A DNA stretch of 60,000 nt from Tubiluchus corallicola (lineage: Eukaryota; Priapulida; Priapulimorpha; Priapulimorphida; Tubiluchidae): the NCBI GenBank assembly GCA_030141605.1, contig JAQGDQ010000047.1:436001-496000 (forward strand), in the 5' to 3' direction. Every line of letters begins with the position of its first letter. Position 1 is the stretch's first letter. The notes beneath the pieces were generated by a model, which searched no databases, was not told where the DNA came from, and saw nothing but the letters and a program-made list of their open reading frames with translations. Position numbers and translations under genes: made by a program. Positions 37,041 to 50,809 of this stretch are shown in pieces.

Positions 37041-38765
37041 GCGGATATAAAGTATAAACTGGTCTGTTGAGTATAACAATTGTACAGCATGGCATACGTG
37101 ATTGCAATGTAAAAATTTTGCACAAAATTGAATCGAATAAATGTATTAATCTGCTGTAAAATATTTGTTGCGTTCTGTGTGAGCATGTGTGTGGTATTTG
37201 CTCTAGTCAGAATTGCAGTCAGCATTCCTATATAGCTATTTCTCTGTTTCATAACAGCTGTGCAAATCACACGAATCGGACTCGTGTTATTATTCGATAA
37301 ATATTTATGATACTGCATCGATCATCTCACAAACACATTTCCCGGCTGAAAATATATAGGTGGATAATGAAAAAAAACATTCAGGTTCTTCGATCATTGA
37401 CGTACAGCTATTAAAATATGCGCCATAACAGAGTCAAAGACATTGCCAACTGTAGTGCAGACCTAATTAGTATAATTATTCTTTTAGTTCTGTTAAAATT
37501 ATTTCCAAGAAGTGTAAAAAGCTTATTTTCAAAATTGGTATAAAAACACGCTAGCAATGTACGTTACAGCACTACGAAGTAATGATGTGAAAAGCCGCAG
37601 TTGTTTTTCATGCAAGCAGTGTACGTTAGAGTAGACATATTTCAAAATTTTAGACTAAAAACCGGTAAAGTCAATCATTATTATAACTATACCAAATACT
37701 TCTCCTTATTAAAGACTGGCGTGAGAATATATATATGTCTAAAATAGAGAAGCCATAATTGTTTGAAGAATGTCACAGCCTACGGTAAAGTCACAAAATG
37801 GCCTGCTAAAGGGGAAGCCAGACGCTCGATTCCTATCTAATTAAAGGAATAAAACGCTGAGGCGCGTGACTTCAAAGAATTAAATTGTTAAAATCAAGCG
37901 TGAAAAATGATCTGCTGTTCTTCCAGCAATGAATTTACTACTATATGCAATCATATTTACAGAAAAGATAATTCGTTCTCCAGACAAGTGTCATCTGCGA
38001 GGAATATCAACTCGTAAAACAATGAGATCTGCAGATCGGTTTTAATTGTCTGACTGTCTTTCTGCCTATTTTGTGGAATCAGTAACTTTATTATCAACGC
38101 GTATCAGTTACGTTGTTACAACTACGGAGGAAACATGCTGGTTTGAAACCCCAAAACTGACAAATGTGCAGATTTTAACAAAACCAAAATACATAACGTT
38201 GTGAACTGTTAACCGCTTATTGCTTGGATTTCAATGTATAAGTGAAATGAAAGAAAAAACTATTTTTCAGTTTTGTGAAACGCCATTATGTCACAAACTG
38301 GCAAATGACCTTACGTACTAATGGAAACAGAAGCTCAATTACGTTTTGCACAACGTCAAACCAATATGTTCCATGGCTTCACTGCACTGAACAAGATTTC
38401 GCTCATTTCAATTACAAAGTCTTTTCAGACAGAAGGGCGTGTGGCAATGAGACTTGCCTATCCAACTTCGCGACGCTTGATGAAAAGACGGCAAGCTACC
38501 AGTCGCCACAGAAAGCCATTTGTGTTGAGCGAGCTCTTCTATACATTATCCGCTTCCTGACAAGCTGCATTATAAATTGTGCAAATATTGATCCTGCCCT
38601 AAACAGGACGTCGACAATAAACATAACGGAAACTAAATTATTATCCTACAATTTTCGCAAAGAATGAAAAAAGATGACTAAAACCAAGGTGAGCCTGAAA
38701 CTGATAAATGTATCAACAACTATGAACAGAAATAATAGACAGCATCTTAAAAAGACGGTTCTTGC

Positions 38766-38775
38766 TGCGCATGCG
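38766..38775. promoter_or_regulatory. NRF-1-like palindrome
   Basis: TGCGCATGCG matches the core of the NRF-1 site found in many animal promoters. No transcript start is known here. Confidence 0.25.
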
Positions 38776-39908
38776 TCATTCCATGGGAAGCAGATTCCTG
38801 CTTGCGCAATACCTAAGTTCAACTTTAGGACATCAATGTTTTAAACATCGAAAAACTTTATACTCGTGCTAACAATTATATTCCCGGGAGACAGTTCATT
38901 GCCCTCAAACAGCAAAGCGTGCTACGAACAAATTTGAAAAAATTTAAACACATTCATGGTAAATAAATCCAAGAAATCCTCTGTGTTAGCCAGCGAGCAA
39001 GATTCTACAATTAAAATATACGAAATTAAACGAAAAGTAAATTTAGAAGAAACCCGTGTTAAAGATGAATTTTATATCATTTTTTGGCATAATTTACTTA
39101 CTCATCATCTCCACATCGAAGCCCTTAATAATAATAATAATAATACTTGAAAATAATAACTACATGTATGTAAATACCCGTATCAAACAAAAATCCGATA
39201 GCTTCAAGTCGCACATATCACTGTTGAACTTTCTCAATGATAGAGTGAATGCACACATCGATAAAAGAATGAATGAAGGAAAAAACAAAAATATTTATAG
39301 ATTCCACGTGATGCACGAAATTCACACTCCGCTAGTTTACCCCCCACCCCTCCCAAGGCATGACTTGCTACAAATGTAATAGTTAATTCAAAGGCATAAA
39401 GCTTAAATACTTCAGAAGGTTTAAAGGTTGCCGAAATTAAACCTGGGCCTCATTTAACCTTATAAATTAGCATTTAGGTTAGACAAGCATTTCTGCAAGG
39501 GTACCAGGTTAAGACAAACGACAATTTTTCCACTATGATTTGTTCTACTTGCTTTAATTACATAGACAACATACTCTAATTTTCAGGTTGTGAATCAGAA
39601 CAGACATTTCTTAACTAGCGACTGTCGTTGGATTCAGCCAGCCATACGAATTAATAAATGCAATGCGCGTTTCAATCGATATGTAAGCTCGTATTGACCG
39701 TACTGTCAAATGCGATGGACTTGAACTACACGCAGGCATCACTGAAGAATGGCAGAATCCGTAAAAAGTAATAATACGTTTTATCAAATGTTTCGCAGCA
39801 AAGTTATAAAGTAAACACGGGAACCTATATCATAGAAGTGCCGAATATCAATTGTAAAATTATGTCTGGAAAAAGATACATCGAATTTGCGAAATGTTGG
39901 CAAGGATG

Positions 39909-40013
39909 AATGTTATTGCTGCTGTTGGTGTTGTTGCCATTGTCGCTGTTGTTGTGGTTGTCATTGTGATTGGTGTTACTGCTGTAGCTGTTATTCTTGT
40001 TGTTATAGAGCCA
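39909..40013 (+). repeat. GTT/GTTGCT-rich degenerate trinucleotide tract
   Basis: About 100 bases of GTT, GCT and ATT units. The long Val/Cys-rich frames across it are a by-product of the repeat. Confidence 0.8.
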
Positions 40014-43000
40014 TTGATTATGATAGTTATGGCAGGTCAGTTGTTAGTACGTACAACTTATTATTATTATACTGTGGTTATTACCGTTATTAGAACACAT
40101 TGGATGAATTGGTTGAACTTGGATTGTGAAATGAGAAATGTCACCCTATCCTGGCCATCTACTACATTTACAATAGTAAGAGTCGTAGATTCTGCTAACT
40201 CATTTGAAAAAATACAATTAGAAAAACCCGACGCCCGATTTTATTGCACTCGTAAATGATCAAGGATCCAAACATTTCACGTAATGTCCCAACCACTATA
40301 TAAAGAAAGAAGTAAAATTTTACCTTAAAAACAACAGCGTTATTAGCTCCCCATTTGCTTATTGCAAAGATCCAACTTTTAGCGCGCAAATTTCGTTAAG
40401 CTTCCACGTGGAAAATTCCACAATTACTATCCGTCATTTGGCAGATGAAGCCAGAGCGAAGCCATGGAGTGCTGCTATGATGAAACTCGATCAGCAGCTG
40501 CATGCACACATGTGAACTGAACTTACCCGCTGCATACATACAGCATCGGCTATTTCGGGAAACCAAATATACAAACGCTTACCAGCTCAATTTTTTGGAC
40601 GATTTCTCTGTTATCTATGCAGGCTAGCAGAAGAAAATCCCAATTTTTGCACGCATAACTTAACTTTCGTGTCCAGCATGAGGATAGATATCTCATTTTT
40701 AGGAATGTGTGCTGTTAAGCTCCCTAGCAGGATGTCAGTGCATGTGGAAATCCCATAGAAATTCCACCAGAAATAGCTGTTCGTGAGGAAATTGCAACAG
40801 TGGGAAGCAAACTGGCCCTTCCAAGGGAATCCCATAAAACAGCGAAACCAGCAATATTAGTACTCAAGTAACAGAAAGAACGCTTTTAGTTCATCAAACC
40901 GCAATTGCTAACCTTTTTGGCAATTTATTAAAAGCTAACTAGAGCGCCAAAGTTATTAGTTATATTTACCTGATTTAGAATAGACCTGTTTACATGGAGA
41001 CATGGTCACTATAATCCGCAGGAATCCCATTAGAATTCCCACGAAATATTTAGCGGGATAGGGTGGGATGAGACAGGGCAGGCCTACCATGCAGAGGCTA
41101 CACAAATTCCCGTGTTTATTCGTTAACATTCATCTAGACAATTTAAAACATTCAATCGTTTAGAAGCAAGCAGCACTGTCTTGAACGTGAAGAACTTTAC
41201 AGAGAATAATGCAGTCTTGATATTGTAATCTCTCGATCTTAAATGATAGACGACTGATCAGTCTGTCAAGAAACTACTTAAAAGTGATCACCCGGACTAA
41301 TACAGTATTTGCACGCGAAAAAGGCCTCTAAAACACTCAAAACATCGGCTAACCGATCTTTATAGTTGAACCAAAGCTTTACCGTGTAATGTTTATCAAA
41401 CTTATATAGTACGAAATAATTATTGGTACGAAATAAGCTGCTGGCTATCTTTACTCAGTTTAACCCACTTGAACAAGGCGATCCATTTAGAATTTGAAAG
41501 GTCTTTTATAATTTAATCTTCCCGTTAGATTTAGCTCCTTTTTAAGAGACATAAAAATAGTCGCTGTCTGCAACTCCCGCCGGTTCGCTTGGTGTGTAAC
41601 AATGTAAAAATTATAGCCGGGAAACTGTTACAATTACAAACTACTTTCCAGCTAATATTTAGATAAGTATCTCATCTCAAGTCTGCTATGTAAAAAGAGA
41701 CACATTAAAATAACAAAACAGATCTTTCCAGTATTGCAGGGATTCAGAGGAGTAAAGTTAAATCTACTAAAAACCTAAAGGGTTGAAGATACGAACAACT
41801 GTCTGTGTACTCAGAGAACTGCGAGACGTCGACAAAGAACATGCACCGCTGAAAAATAAAATTTCTCCTGCTGAACGAAGATAACATAGCTCCAAAAAGC
41901 ATGCCACACGTAAACAGGGACACACGAACCACGGGCACGTGAACTTTAGGTGGCAGCGCAATTATGATGAAGCCAGATGTTTAATGCAGTGCGATACAGA
42001 TGACCATTTAAGTTTCTCCGCACGTTAGCACCAGTTCAGAGTAATAATTATAATGCCACAAATTCACACAGTTAAAATGAATAAATTTTTTATTACAAAA
42101 ATAATTTAGTTCACTCCGTGCGTAAACAATAGTACAGAAACACACAAATTCCTACATCTCAAAAATATTTTAATGTAATTATCATATGTAAATTCTCATA
42201 AATTGATAAATCGTAACGCTGAAGTCGCCACACATTATGCGATGGACAGAGATTTGCGGTTGATCAGCCCAACGTAGTCCTAAGTTACTAACTTAGGTTT
42301 AGTTTGAGTTGCGAGCTTAATAATTCGACAAAACTAATCTCAAGACACTTTAATCGCTCAAACGACAAATGGACTTACAACAAATCAAATCATTAGCGGA
42401 ATCAGAGTGGACTAAAGAAACAATGAACCGAGCCACTGTCTACTCTATACAAGATGGTTTGTTTCGGTAAATCTTTTCGCGTTTTTCTCCCAAAAGTACT
42501 CTTAGCATTTTGCCATTAGTTTTTTTTGTGTTACATATTGTTCTTTTTATATTGGGCATTGCTTATTTGAGATTTAAAGACAAAAAATGATAGCGAATAA
42601 CCTACCGGCATTATGTTATTTATAACCTAGTATATGTGAAAAAAAGAAAAAAATTGAAAAATTATTTAACACGAAGTTGCAATAACTGACTTTATTTCTA
42701 GGTAGTTTCACTCTGGTATGTACGTACACAAGAGTTGTGTGGATATCTGAATTCTGTCACTTTACGGAGTAAACTGGGATGACAGGAAAATAAAAACAGT
42801 AAAAAATACGGGAAAAATTCCCGCAATGAATCCCAACCTATTAAGAACAGCAAGTAGCGCTGCAGTTTTGAACGGCATGATAGAAAGAGAGGGAGAAATT
42901 CAGCAGCAGCAGATGCTAGTCAGCTGCCAAAAATAGTTGCTACTCGAATTGGGAAATGTGATCAGTTTCATAACAGTGAATAGATGAATAAACAATCGGA

Positions 43001-44089
43001 AAAGCACGTAGATTAAATTTAAACGAATACTTCATCTCTGAAAGAAATCGTTCAATTTAGAAATGCTTTAGCCAATGAGATCATTTAAAAGCAAACTGCC
43101 TTTTTACATTTTCTTCTTATAAAGCAATGCACAAACAGTTTAACCCACTTACCATTACAGCATCACTTAATATTAAGTTCAAGAAAATCGTTAAAGCTAA
43201 AAATCCCTATTTTATTTATCGTCATCTGGAACTTCCTGCCTGGTTTTTCTTCAACAAATTATGTGTTAGAGTGATAATTCTTGGCTTATTACAGTCAAGA
43301 ACTTAACGTCCATTGAAAGTACAAGTTTTAATGCTTGTTCTAATGTTGCTGAATAGACTGAAAAGATTACTTGTAGGTATAATAATTGCATAAATATCCA
43401 ATTCAAAACTTAAATTACTCAACATCTATTGTCATTAGCATTAAAGAGATATAATTAAATTCAATGCAAATTCCTTCAAAATTTCCATTATAACGATTAA
43501 GTGCATATTTCAGTTATTTGAATTCTTACTATAGTTGCTCATTCATTGAATGGACAAATATATAAGGTAACCAAGCAGTAGATGACAGTCCAAAAACTAC
43601 AAACAATTTCAATGGATTAAAATACGTTAAAGTAATATTCATTATGAATCGCACTATTTGTGCTTAACCAGTAAGTATTTAGTATACAACGATGAAAATT
43701 TAGAATTTCTAATGAACATGGATTGAAACTATAAAATGCAAGGCTTACAACGATAGTGAAACAGACAGCCTCGCATCTGTTAGAACAAAATTTTCTGTCG
43801 CGGATGAACATTTTTATGAAGTGCAAAATGCCATAACCACTTTTGCTTATTGTTTACGAAGCAAATACTAGTTTACACAACAGCTTATCTCATATGATTT
43901 CACATACTTGAAGCATTTTCTTTTAGTATCAAAACTGCACTATTGGTAGGCCTATACGCGCAAAGCCCCATATCTTTGTAGTTACAAAACAATCACTGCG
44001 ACGAAAAAATACGCCATCCAACCGTTAGAACATTAAATTTAGTTAGTCATTGGCGAATAAGGTCAAGCAAAAAACGTTTGAAGCTTTCT

Positions 44090-44145
44090 AGCATTGTGGA
44101 ATTCCAGTGCTTGGCGCAAAGGTTAAGTGCGCGGTTCAACATCCG
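44090..44145 (+). repeat. SINE-like fragment
   Basis: TGGCGCAAAGGTTAAGTGCG resembles box A of a tRNA-derived SINE, and CATCCGAATTC shortly after resembles a shifted box B. The spacing is too short for an intact tRNA domain. Confidence 0.3.
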
Positions 44146-44904
44146 AATTCAATTTATTTATACTTGCACAGCCGTTTTTTGTTTGAGCTCAGCAAACTAG
44201 TACAAGATTCATTTAAAAATATTAGTTTATGTCATTTGTAATTCACGCCCGCCAGCTGCTCGAAATTGGTGAATTTTGGTTACAAAGATCACGCCATTAG
44301 CATGTGTTCGGTTTACTGACGTAGTGCAAGTATGAGCAATCTAGTGCAAATCTTTATTAAGGGCATATGCCATCCAAAAAACTAGTTCAAAGATAATTTG
44401 GTAAGACCCACATTCACAAGAACCAATGAAAAACCTTGTGTTTTAAAACGTTAAATGGTATAGAGTGGCTATCTTGTTAAGAAAGCCTTTATTTTGTGAA
44501 GAGACCAACAGGCCAGAAGACAATGGACTGGGTCACAAATACGTTCAACACCAACAACAAATGGAGGAAGCAACATTTGAACTGCCATATCACTGATTTG
44601 TAATTTGTGACAAGTTTTTACAGTTCTTATCTAAAAAACCTGAGTTAAGAATGATATACCAGCAGAATATGTATCAAAACAGCTCGAATTATCTGTAATT
44701 TTTTAACATAATTGTTTTTCTACTGCTTTGCAATGAGTTAAAAAGTTATACTTGTGTTGAAATGACAAAGACAAGAATGGTGACCCTACCCGGGACAAAA
44801 AAGTCATAACAAATCAGTACAGTATTATTAAAATTATTGCACATAGAAAAACAAATTCTGTACATTTTCAGTTAATGACAATTAACAGTTACTTTCATGG
44901 AAGT

Positions 44905-44945
44905 TTGCGGGTTAAATTCTCGGCCGAGTCACACCAAAGATTCAA
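44905..44945 (+). repeat. SINE-like fragment with box B and tail
   Basis: GCGGGTTAAATTCTCGGC followed by CGAGTCACACCAAAG has the form of a decayed box B plus the start of a SINE body. Confidence 0.3.
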
Positions 44946-47416
44946 AAGAAGCAAGAGATTCAACAGATTCAAAAGATACTGATTCATTGACCAAGCAAGT
45001 GGATTTATTGGAATAATATGCGGGTAATAATAATAGGGACTCCACCTTGGAAAGAAGTATTGAGTTGCTTTAGGTGTTACACCAAGACTACATCTTAAAC
45101 AAAATGATTATTATCATTATTACACTATATCAAGTATGACTGTTTAATATTAACAACAGCAAATCTGTAAGTACTAAAATAGTTCATATAGCCAGCACAA
45201 AAAGTTTTAATAAAATCAATACGTTTTCATTCGTAAAAAAACAAGATTTACCTCTTGGAAAATACTCCGTCATCACACTTACAATCATTCATAAACAAAA
45301 ACTGACTGTACAATTTTATCACTAATACATTCTTCTTTGACTTTTTTAATAATGAATTTGATTAAAACTTAAACCCCTGCACACAGGTTAAACAAAAGGT
45401 TATTAACTGCATTTATTACAAGCAGATAAGTCACTACAGGTGTGAGAGTGTGCTAGCGGCACCCGCATTGAGCAGTAAATTCATTTTCCCAAGCATGCGA
45501 ATGTGATAAAAGTCAGTTCTAGATATGAAAAGAAACGCATTAAAAATAATGGTTTTTAATTTAATGACAGCTTGTTAATTAAGAAACACTATCTTTAACA
45601 GCAGATGATACATAAAGGCTACATGAAACGCTTCAGAAAAAAATACAATGCTTTTAGTAAGTATTATCATAAGAAACATACCTAAATTCGAGCACATCCT
45701 GTGTTTCAAGCACACCCAGCACATCATGTTTCACGATGTTTCATGAAAATGTTCTGGGAGCTGTAATTATGAGTAACGATCTGGATTGTATCCTACTATC
45801 AGTCCTGGAGGAAATTTCGCCCTGTAATGGAAATGTAGATTTTACAAGGCTTTCTACCAGGATTCTATCATTGTTACACTAAATGACAGCCGCTGCGTGC
45901 ATGCCTTCTTGACAGATACTGCTTAGAATCCTGGCTTCATGCGCGGCAGCATCATACTTACAATACCAGGCTGCTGCTGCTGCTGCATCAACGCCAGTAT
46001 GTTGCTATAACAACCAGCGCATAATCAATCAATCGTGAATCCGCTCGCATTCAAAAATAGGTGTGCGAGCAGACGCCCAGCGGATGCTGAATTCAATGTG
46101 TTTGATGCTAGAATAGAAAGAATAGGCTGGCTTATGTACATTACAGGGTATTTGCAAATTGGGAATAGCTAAATAGAGTTCATTTGCCCAATACCAAAAG
46201 AAGTGATTGTTTCTCCAATATGACAGTTTTGAAGTTACATAAAATTTAAAATCTTTCAAAACTTAGAGGTTTTTTAAGGTTTAGAAGTCTGATGAAAACA
46301 GCAGTTTCATAAAAAACAATTTCTAGTGTGCAACATAATAATTATTACTGTCAGAGCTGGATTCGACATCTGACATGTCAAGACAAGACCAACTTTTCTC
46401 CAAGCGTGTGTTAATCAGGTCATTTTTCTTAAGATCACAAAAAACATATTGGAAGCGAAATGCTTTGAAACAACACCATGCATATAAGTTTAGAACAAAC
46501 TCAGTAATCACATAGTCAAAGCCAGTGGATAGAGTTTTGTAGATCTTGCAAATATCGTGAAAATTCTTTAGAAGTTGGCAAACTGAGTTGTTTTGCATGT
46601 GCAGGTATTGCACACAAAGACCAAAAAAATCAGAACACCAAAAGTTCACTACCTTAAAGGGAGACGAGCTGAACTTTGTAATTTGCAGAAAAACAAAATT
46701 GATACAAATGACTACACTATAGATAAACATGTCTGAAGCACTCCCCTTTTAATGCAATGTGTTTCATCTAAAAGCAGAAGATAACGTGTATCATAATAAC
46801 AAAAGTACCGAAGAGAGCCACCAGTATTCCATCGAAGAAATAGCGAAACAGCAAAACCATTAAAACTAGAAAGGTGGCCGAAGGCCAGCGTATCTGAAAA
46901 TTGGACATGTTTATTGAGTTACCATAAACGCAGTAGGGTGTGTTAAATTTTAATCGAGCAGACACATAAGGAGTAATTTTTCTGAAACTTTACAAAATAT
47001 GACTTGACCGAGCTTGCTTATTCACACACACATACTGTTCCTAGCAGACAAGGACAATGTCACATTCTCCATCCATTGCTTTAAAAACTTTTGAATCCTT
47101 TAACATTACTTTCTAGTCCCTTCTAAATATGTGGCTTCCAAAGCATTCCGAATTTAAAGGAAAAAAAACAACTACATCAACACTCATTATATTATATTAG
47201 GCGGAAAGCTGAGAACTTAAAATGTCCTCAGAGCCCAAATGTGACTATAACATATTTTGACGTACATTAAGTGTTGAAAAAGGCTAACCTAAAATACTGC
47301 AGTCGTTTAACCCGTTCTATAAGAAGTAGTTTTATCTAGATTTTTAAGAAAGCGCTTGTAATAACAGTAAAAAGTAACAGGCGTGCTTTACTAGCCATTC
47401 GCATCACTTCTTATAC

Positions 47417-49544
47417 ATGACAAACAGATGAAGTCCATCAGCAGCGTTGAAACCATGATCAATACCGCTACTGCCCTATTCCTTTTAATCTGTTGCCAAG
47501 GTAACGGATCAATAATGCGCTTTGGACATAACTGAGCAGCCAGCGACAACTCGAAAACTGATGCGCTCACTGAAAAAAAACCGCCAAAAAGCCTCATTCA
47601 CTAAGGATCGCAAATGCGGTCTTAGTAAATATGATTTTGATAATAAAGTGTGTCTAAATGGATTCATAAACTGCAAGTGAGCACTCAAATCTACAGCCCA
47701 CTCAAGCAAACGGAAAATACGTTACAAATATATACACATTGTAAATATATATGTGTAATTCATATATATGGAACAGGAGCGTATCAAGACTTTACGATGC
47801 CTTAGGCTGATAGTCCTGCATATCTATATTGTGAATTTATGGTTGATTAAGTATTGAGAACATTAAGCAATTACTTGTGGTGTATTCGAAACACTATTAA
47901 CCTAGTTTCTACGTGGTCATTATTAATTTGATGTATTTGCATAGTGATTATATTTAAGCAGGCTCCACAACTGCTTGTTGCGTAATACCTTACACCTATT
48001 CGTTATGCGGTACTTATAAAAAAGATGATGTAACTGCTTGCGGTGTGTTATAACAGGCACCCTTTATGAAAGATTACACATTTTCCGAGGAGAATAAGAA
48101 TTTTTTCTAAAATGTGATGCCCCTCAAACTTTGGAACCCTAGGATATAGCCTAGTTAGCCTATTGGTTAATACACCGCTGGTGAGGAAGCAGTTATGGCA
48201 AGTTAGATCCACTGGATCATATGAGTGATTTAAGAACAGGAGGAATGATTATGTATGATTATTAAAGTGCACCATACTATTACAACTGTTGCCCATCAGC
48301 ACTGCCCTTATCGTCGTTATCATCGTCACTATTTTCATCTATACTATTGCCATCATGACAGTAACTACCACTACCCTTAGCACCATTAGGACATGTGATA
48401 GTAAAGATAAATATATATGTATATATAAGTAGAGATAATTAAACATAAAGCTTTACCTATTTCATATATATCTTTCTTGCATAGCAAACTATACCATGAC
48501 GGCTAATCTGAATGGCTGATAAAACGAAATACTTACGTTTACTGCTACACCTTTTACTTTTTTTGAAAACCTGTGATTAAGCTTGTACATGATAAATATA
48601 AACTGCCTCAAGCCCTCAAATTTAGGGGAAAAGGCAAAAAATAGAACTGGAGTTTCACAAAAAATACAGGTTGAGAAACCCCAGTCCCAATTCTTGACGT
48701 TTCCTCTGAACTTATATCAGCTTCCACTGGTGCAATGCTGTTTAAATATAAAAAATAGTACCATCTGCATTGTAATGTAATTTCTGAAGCTTTAATTAGT
48801 AACAACAAAAAGAATGATTGCAGATTAGCTAGTGTGTCTCAAAAAAGTAAAATAACTAGATACAATTCGAGTAATCAGAGAAAAAAGCAAACGACTACTA
48901 AAATTGGACAAAAAAAATCTTTAGAAACAACTGAATAAATAAATCATTGAAAAATCTATGAATGTCTTAGTCAACACTTACCCCATCATACTTAAATTAT
49001 GCTGCTTGTCATAGGACTTCCAGTAAATAGTTCTAGGATCCTTTTCAGAGAATCTGAAAAAATAAAAGGAGAAATGGTTTGAAAAGTTGAACAGGCTCCA
49101 TTGCAAAACAGTGATTTCATGAAAATAGATTAGCAAAAATTTTGTATTTTAGCAAATCGAGCAATTTTTACAATTTCTTCGAGCTGCAGAAAATACTTTT
49201 AAGTAGCAGCAAAAATGTACTTGAAAAATGTAATCAGAAGATAGTTATTTCTTGGCCAAAAATTTGCAGGTTTAACTGTGTATCAAATAAAAAAAAACCT
49301 GAGCCCCAAAAGTTCAAAGATCTGTCAGTTAATAAAATTGGTGCTGAATGAGTGTTGAATGAAAATCGTCAAAAATGTACTATTGTGGCACACAGTTATT
49401 TAATGGTAGCTAACTTCACCTCGTCGTCACAGTGCATGCGCAGATGAATGAAGCCGCACAACATCCATTCATTGTAATTACATATAGGAGGGACAGCACT
49501 TCAATCAGCAATATACTGGATGCATCACAGAATTCGATATTCAT
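47417..49544 (-). CDS. Candidate partial gene for an unidentified membrane protein
   Basis: A chain of minus-strand exons with good splice sites and matching phases: 49053-48982 (phase 2 in, phase 2 out), 48737-48668 (out phase 0), 48570-48537 (out phase 1) and 47569-47417 (out phase 1). Their joined translation is open: FSEKDPRTIYWKSYDKQHN, then APVEADISSEETSRIG, then VFKKSKRCSSK, then SASVFELSLAAQLCPKR. It ends in a hydrophobic helix, AVAVLIMVSTLLMDFICLS. A possible first coding exon is 49544-49420, starting MNIEFCD, with the weaker donor GTGAAG and an NRF-1-like TGCGCATGC inside. The next exon could begin at 46893 after TTTTCAG. The family is not recognised. The Lys/Ser-rich N-terminus followed by a membrane helix could be the start of a transporter or a type II protein. 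The second and fourth acceptors are convincing; the third exon's boundaries are weaker. Confidence 0.4.
48140..48225 (+). repeat. tRNA-derived SINE-like fragment
   Basis: TAGCCTATTGGTTAATAC is a good box A, and GTTAGATCCACTGG about 45 bases on is a weak box B. Confidence 0.35.
48290..48395 (+). repeat. Degenerate CAT/CGT trinucleotide tract
   Basis: Imperfect ATC/GTC/CAT units over about 100 bases. Its minus strand reads as an Asp/Asn/Ser-rich tail ending GSADGQQL and a stop. This could be an acidic C-terminus but is more simply explained by the repeat. Confidence 0.6.
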
Positions 49545-50800
49545 TTGTGTAGCCGCAATCTGACCCTCATTGATTCATCCAGGGAGGACAACACGTATTA
49601 TTAATGAAGATAAATTCACACGCTGCTGCACATGTTAATAAATATAATGCTGGTTTACTTGAAACGACTTAAATTGATTATTCTTAGCTTAAGGAAATCA
49701 TCTTCAAAAGCATTCTGTTAATAAATACGGATGTAAAATAATTTTAAACACTTGTTTATGTAATTGTATTGACAAATTTTCCTACTCAATACTAAACTTG
49801 ACTATATGAATGCTTCGTTTAAGAGTAATTTTATATAATAAAAAAAACAAATCATGAACCACGTGAATAAATGCACCAATGCAACTAATTGAAATTGAAA
49901 TTCATTTTTTTCGCCAGTTTACAAATGTACAGTAACCACTTCCTGTCTATAAGGGCGCAATAGATGAATAGTACACAGGTAAATAAAGCCTAATTGTTAG
50001 TAATAAGTGAAAACGAGAGAGAATAGCAAGCCGACCAAAAGAACATCAAGTCAGCAATCCTTTTAACATGTTAAAATTATATGATCACAGGTGGCACTAG
50101 TGAGTAATGAGGTACAGACAATAAATTAATTTAACCAGATTGATTTCCTAAATTAGTAGTTTGTTAAGAAAAACTGAGGTAATTAACAAATAAATTTTAT
50201 GTATATTTGCAGTTAAGTTAATAAATGAATGTTTGATTTAACAATATTATAATTTACACAGTGACAGGAAAAAAGCACTAAGTATATCTTAAGCAATTAT
50301 ATGCGATCCTTTGGAATAGTCAATAAATTATCAAAACAAAAAGAAATTATAAATGACAATATTCATGAGTTTAATGTTGAGTGGTAATTATTTAAAAAAA
50401 TAAACAGAATTTAAGAGGAACTGTTTTTCACTAAAAAGGTTTTTTCCAAGTATTTTTTTATATTCACATACATATACACACATGCCATACACATACATAT
50501 ATACATAGGGGATAGTCATGAATTCTTGGATATCATACCCATATTTGTCAAATCTGTCACCACTAGAGAACTTTTTTTATTAATTTACATCTAAATATGC
50601 TAATATTTAGCCACTGCTATTACGTGTAATTTTTTATAACTGTAGTCCAGATTAATATTAGGTAAGTTAGTTAATATTATTAGAAAACAAGTAAAAACCA
50701 CTTAGTTTAAATAAAATGCCATGTTAGTCAATGCTAGTATAATTTACTAGTAGAGTCTTTTTAAGTTCAGAAGCCACTGATGGGGAAGTCTTTAATATAA
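49545..50800. other. AT-rich stretch, no gene seen
   Basis: No exon or family motif was found. A CA/TA-rich patch lies at 50462-50510. Confidence 0.5.
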
Positions 50801-50809
50801 AAATCTAAC

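Larger units (their letters stand above)
35000..47400. other. Long region without a confident gene
   Basis: It contains the likely upstream exon or promoter of CSRNP, short microsatellites (ATA at 39128-39146, GTT-rich at 39909-40013, CTG at 45971) and SINE-like pieces. Open frames of up to 135 codons occur (for example minus 46323-46730). At this base composition they are expected by chance, and none showed family motifs. Confidence 0.5.

Noticed and set aside
39887-40259. Overlapping Cys-rich and Val-rich open frames
   Set aside because: Both are products of a GTT/GCT-rich degenerate repeat read in different frames.
45683-45780. Minus-strand segment with strong acceptor and GTATGT donor
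   Set aside because: All three frames contain stops. It could only be a noncoding exon, and nothing links it to a gene.
46323-46730. Minus-strand 135-codon hydrophobic frame resembling a chemoreceptor-like membrane protein
   Set aside because: T-rich sequence gives Phe/Leu/Ile-rich frames by chance. No receptor signature or consistent exon set was found.
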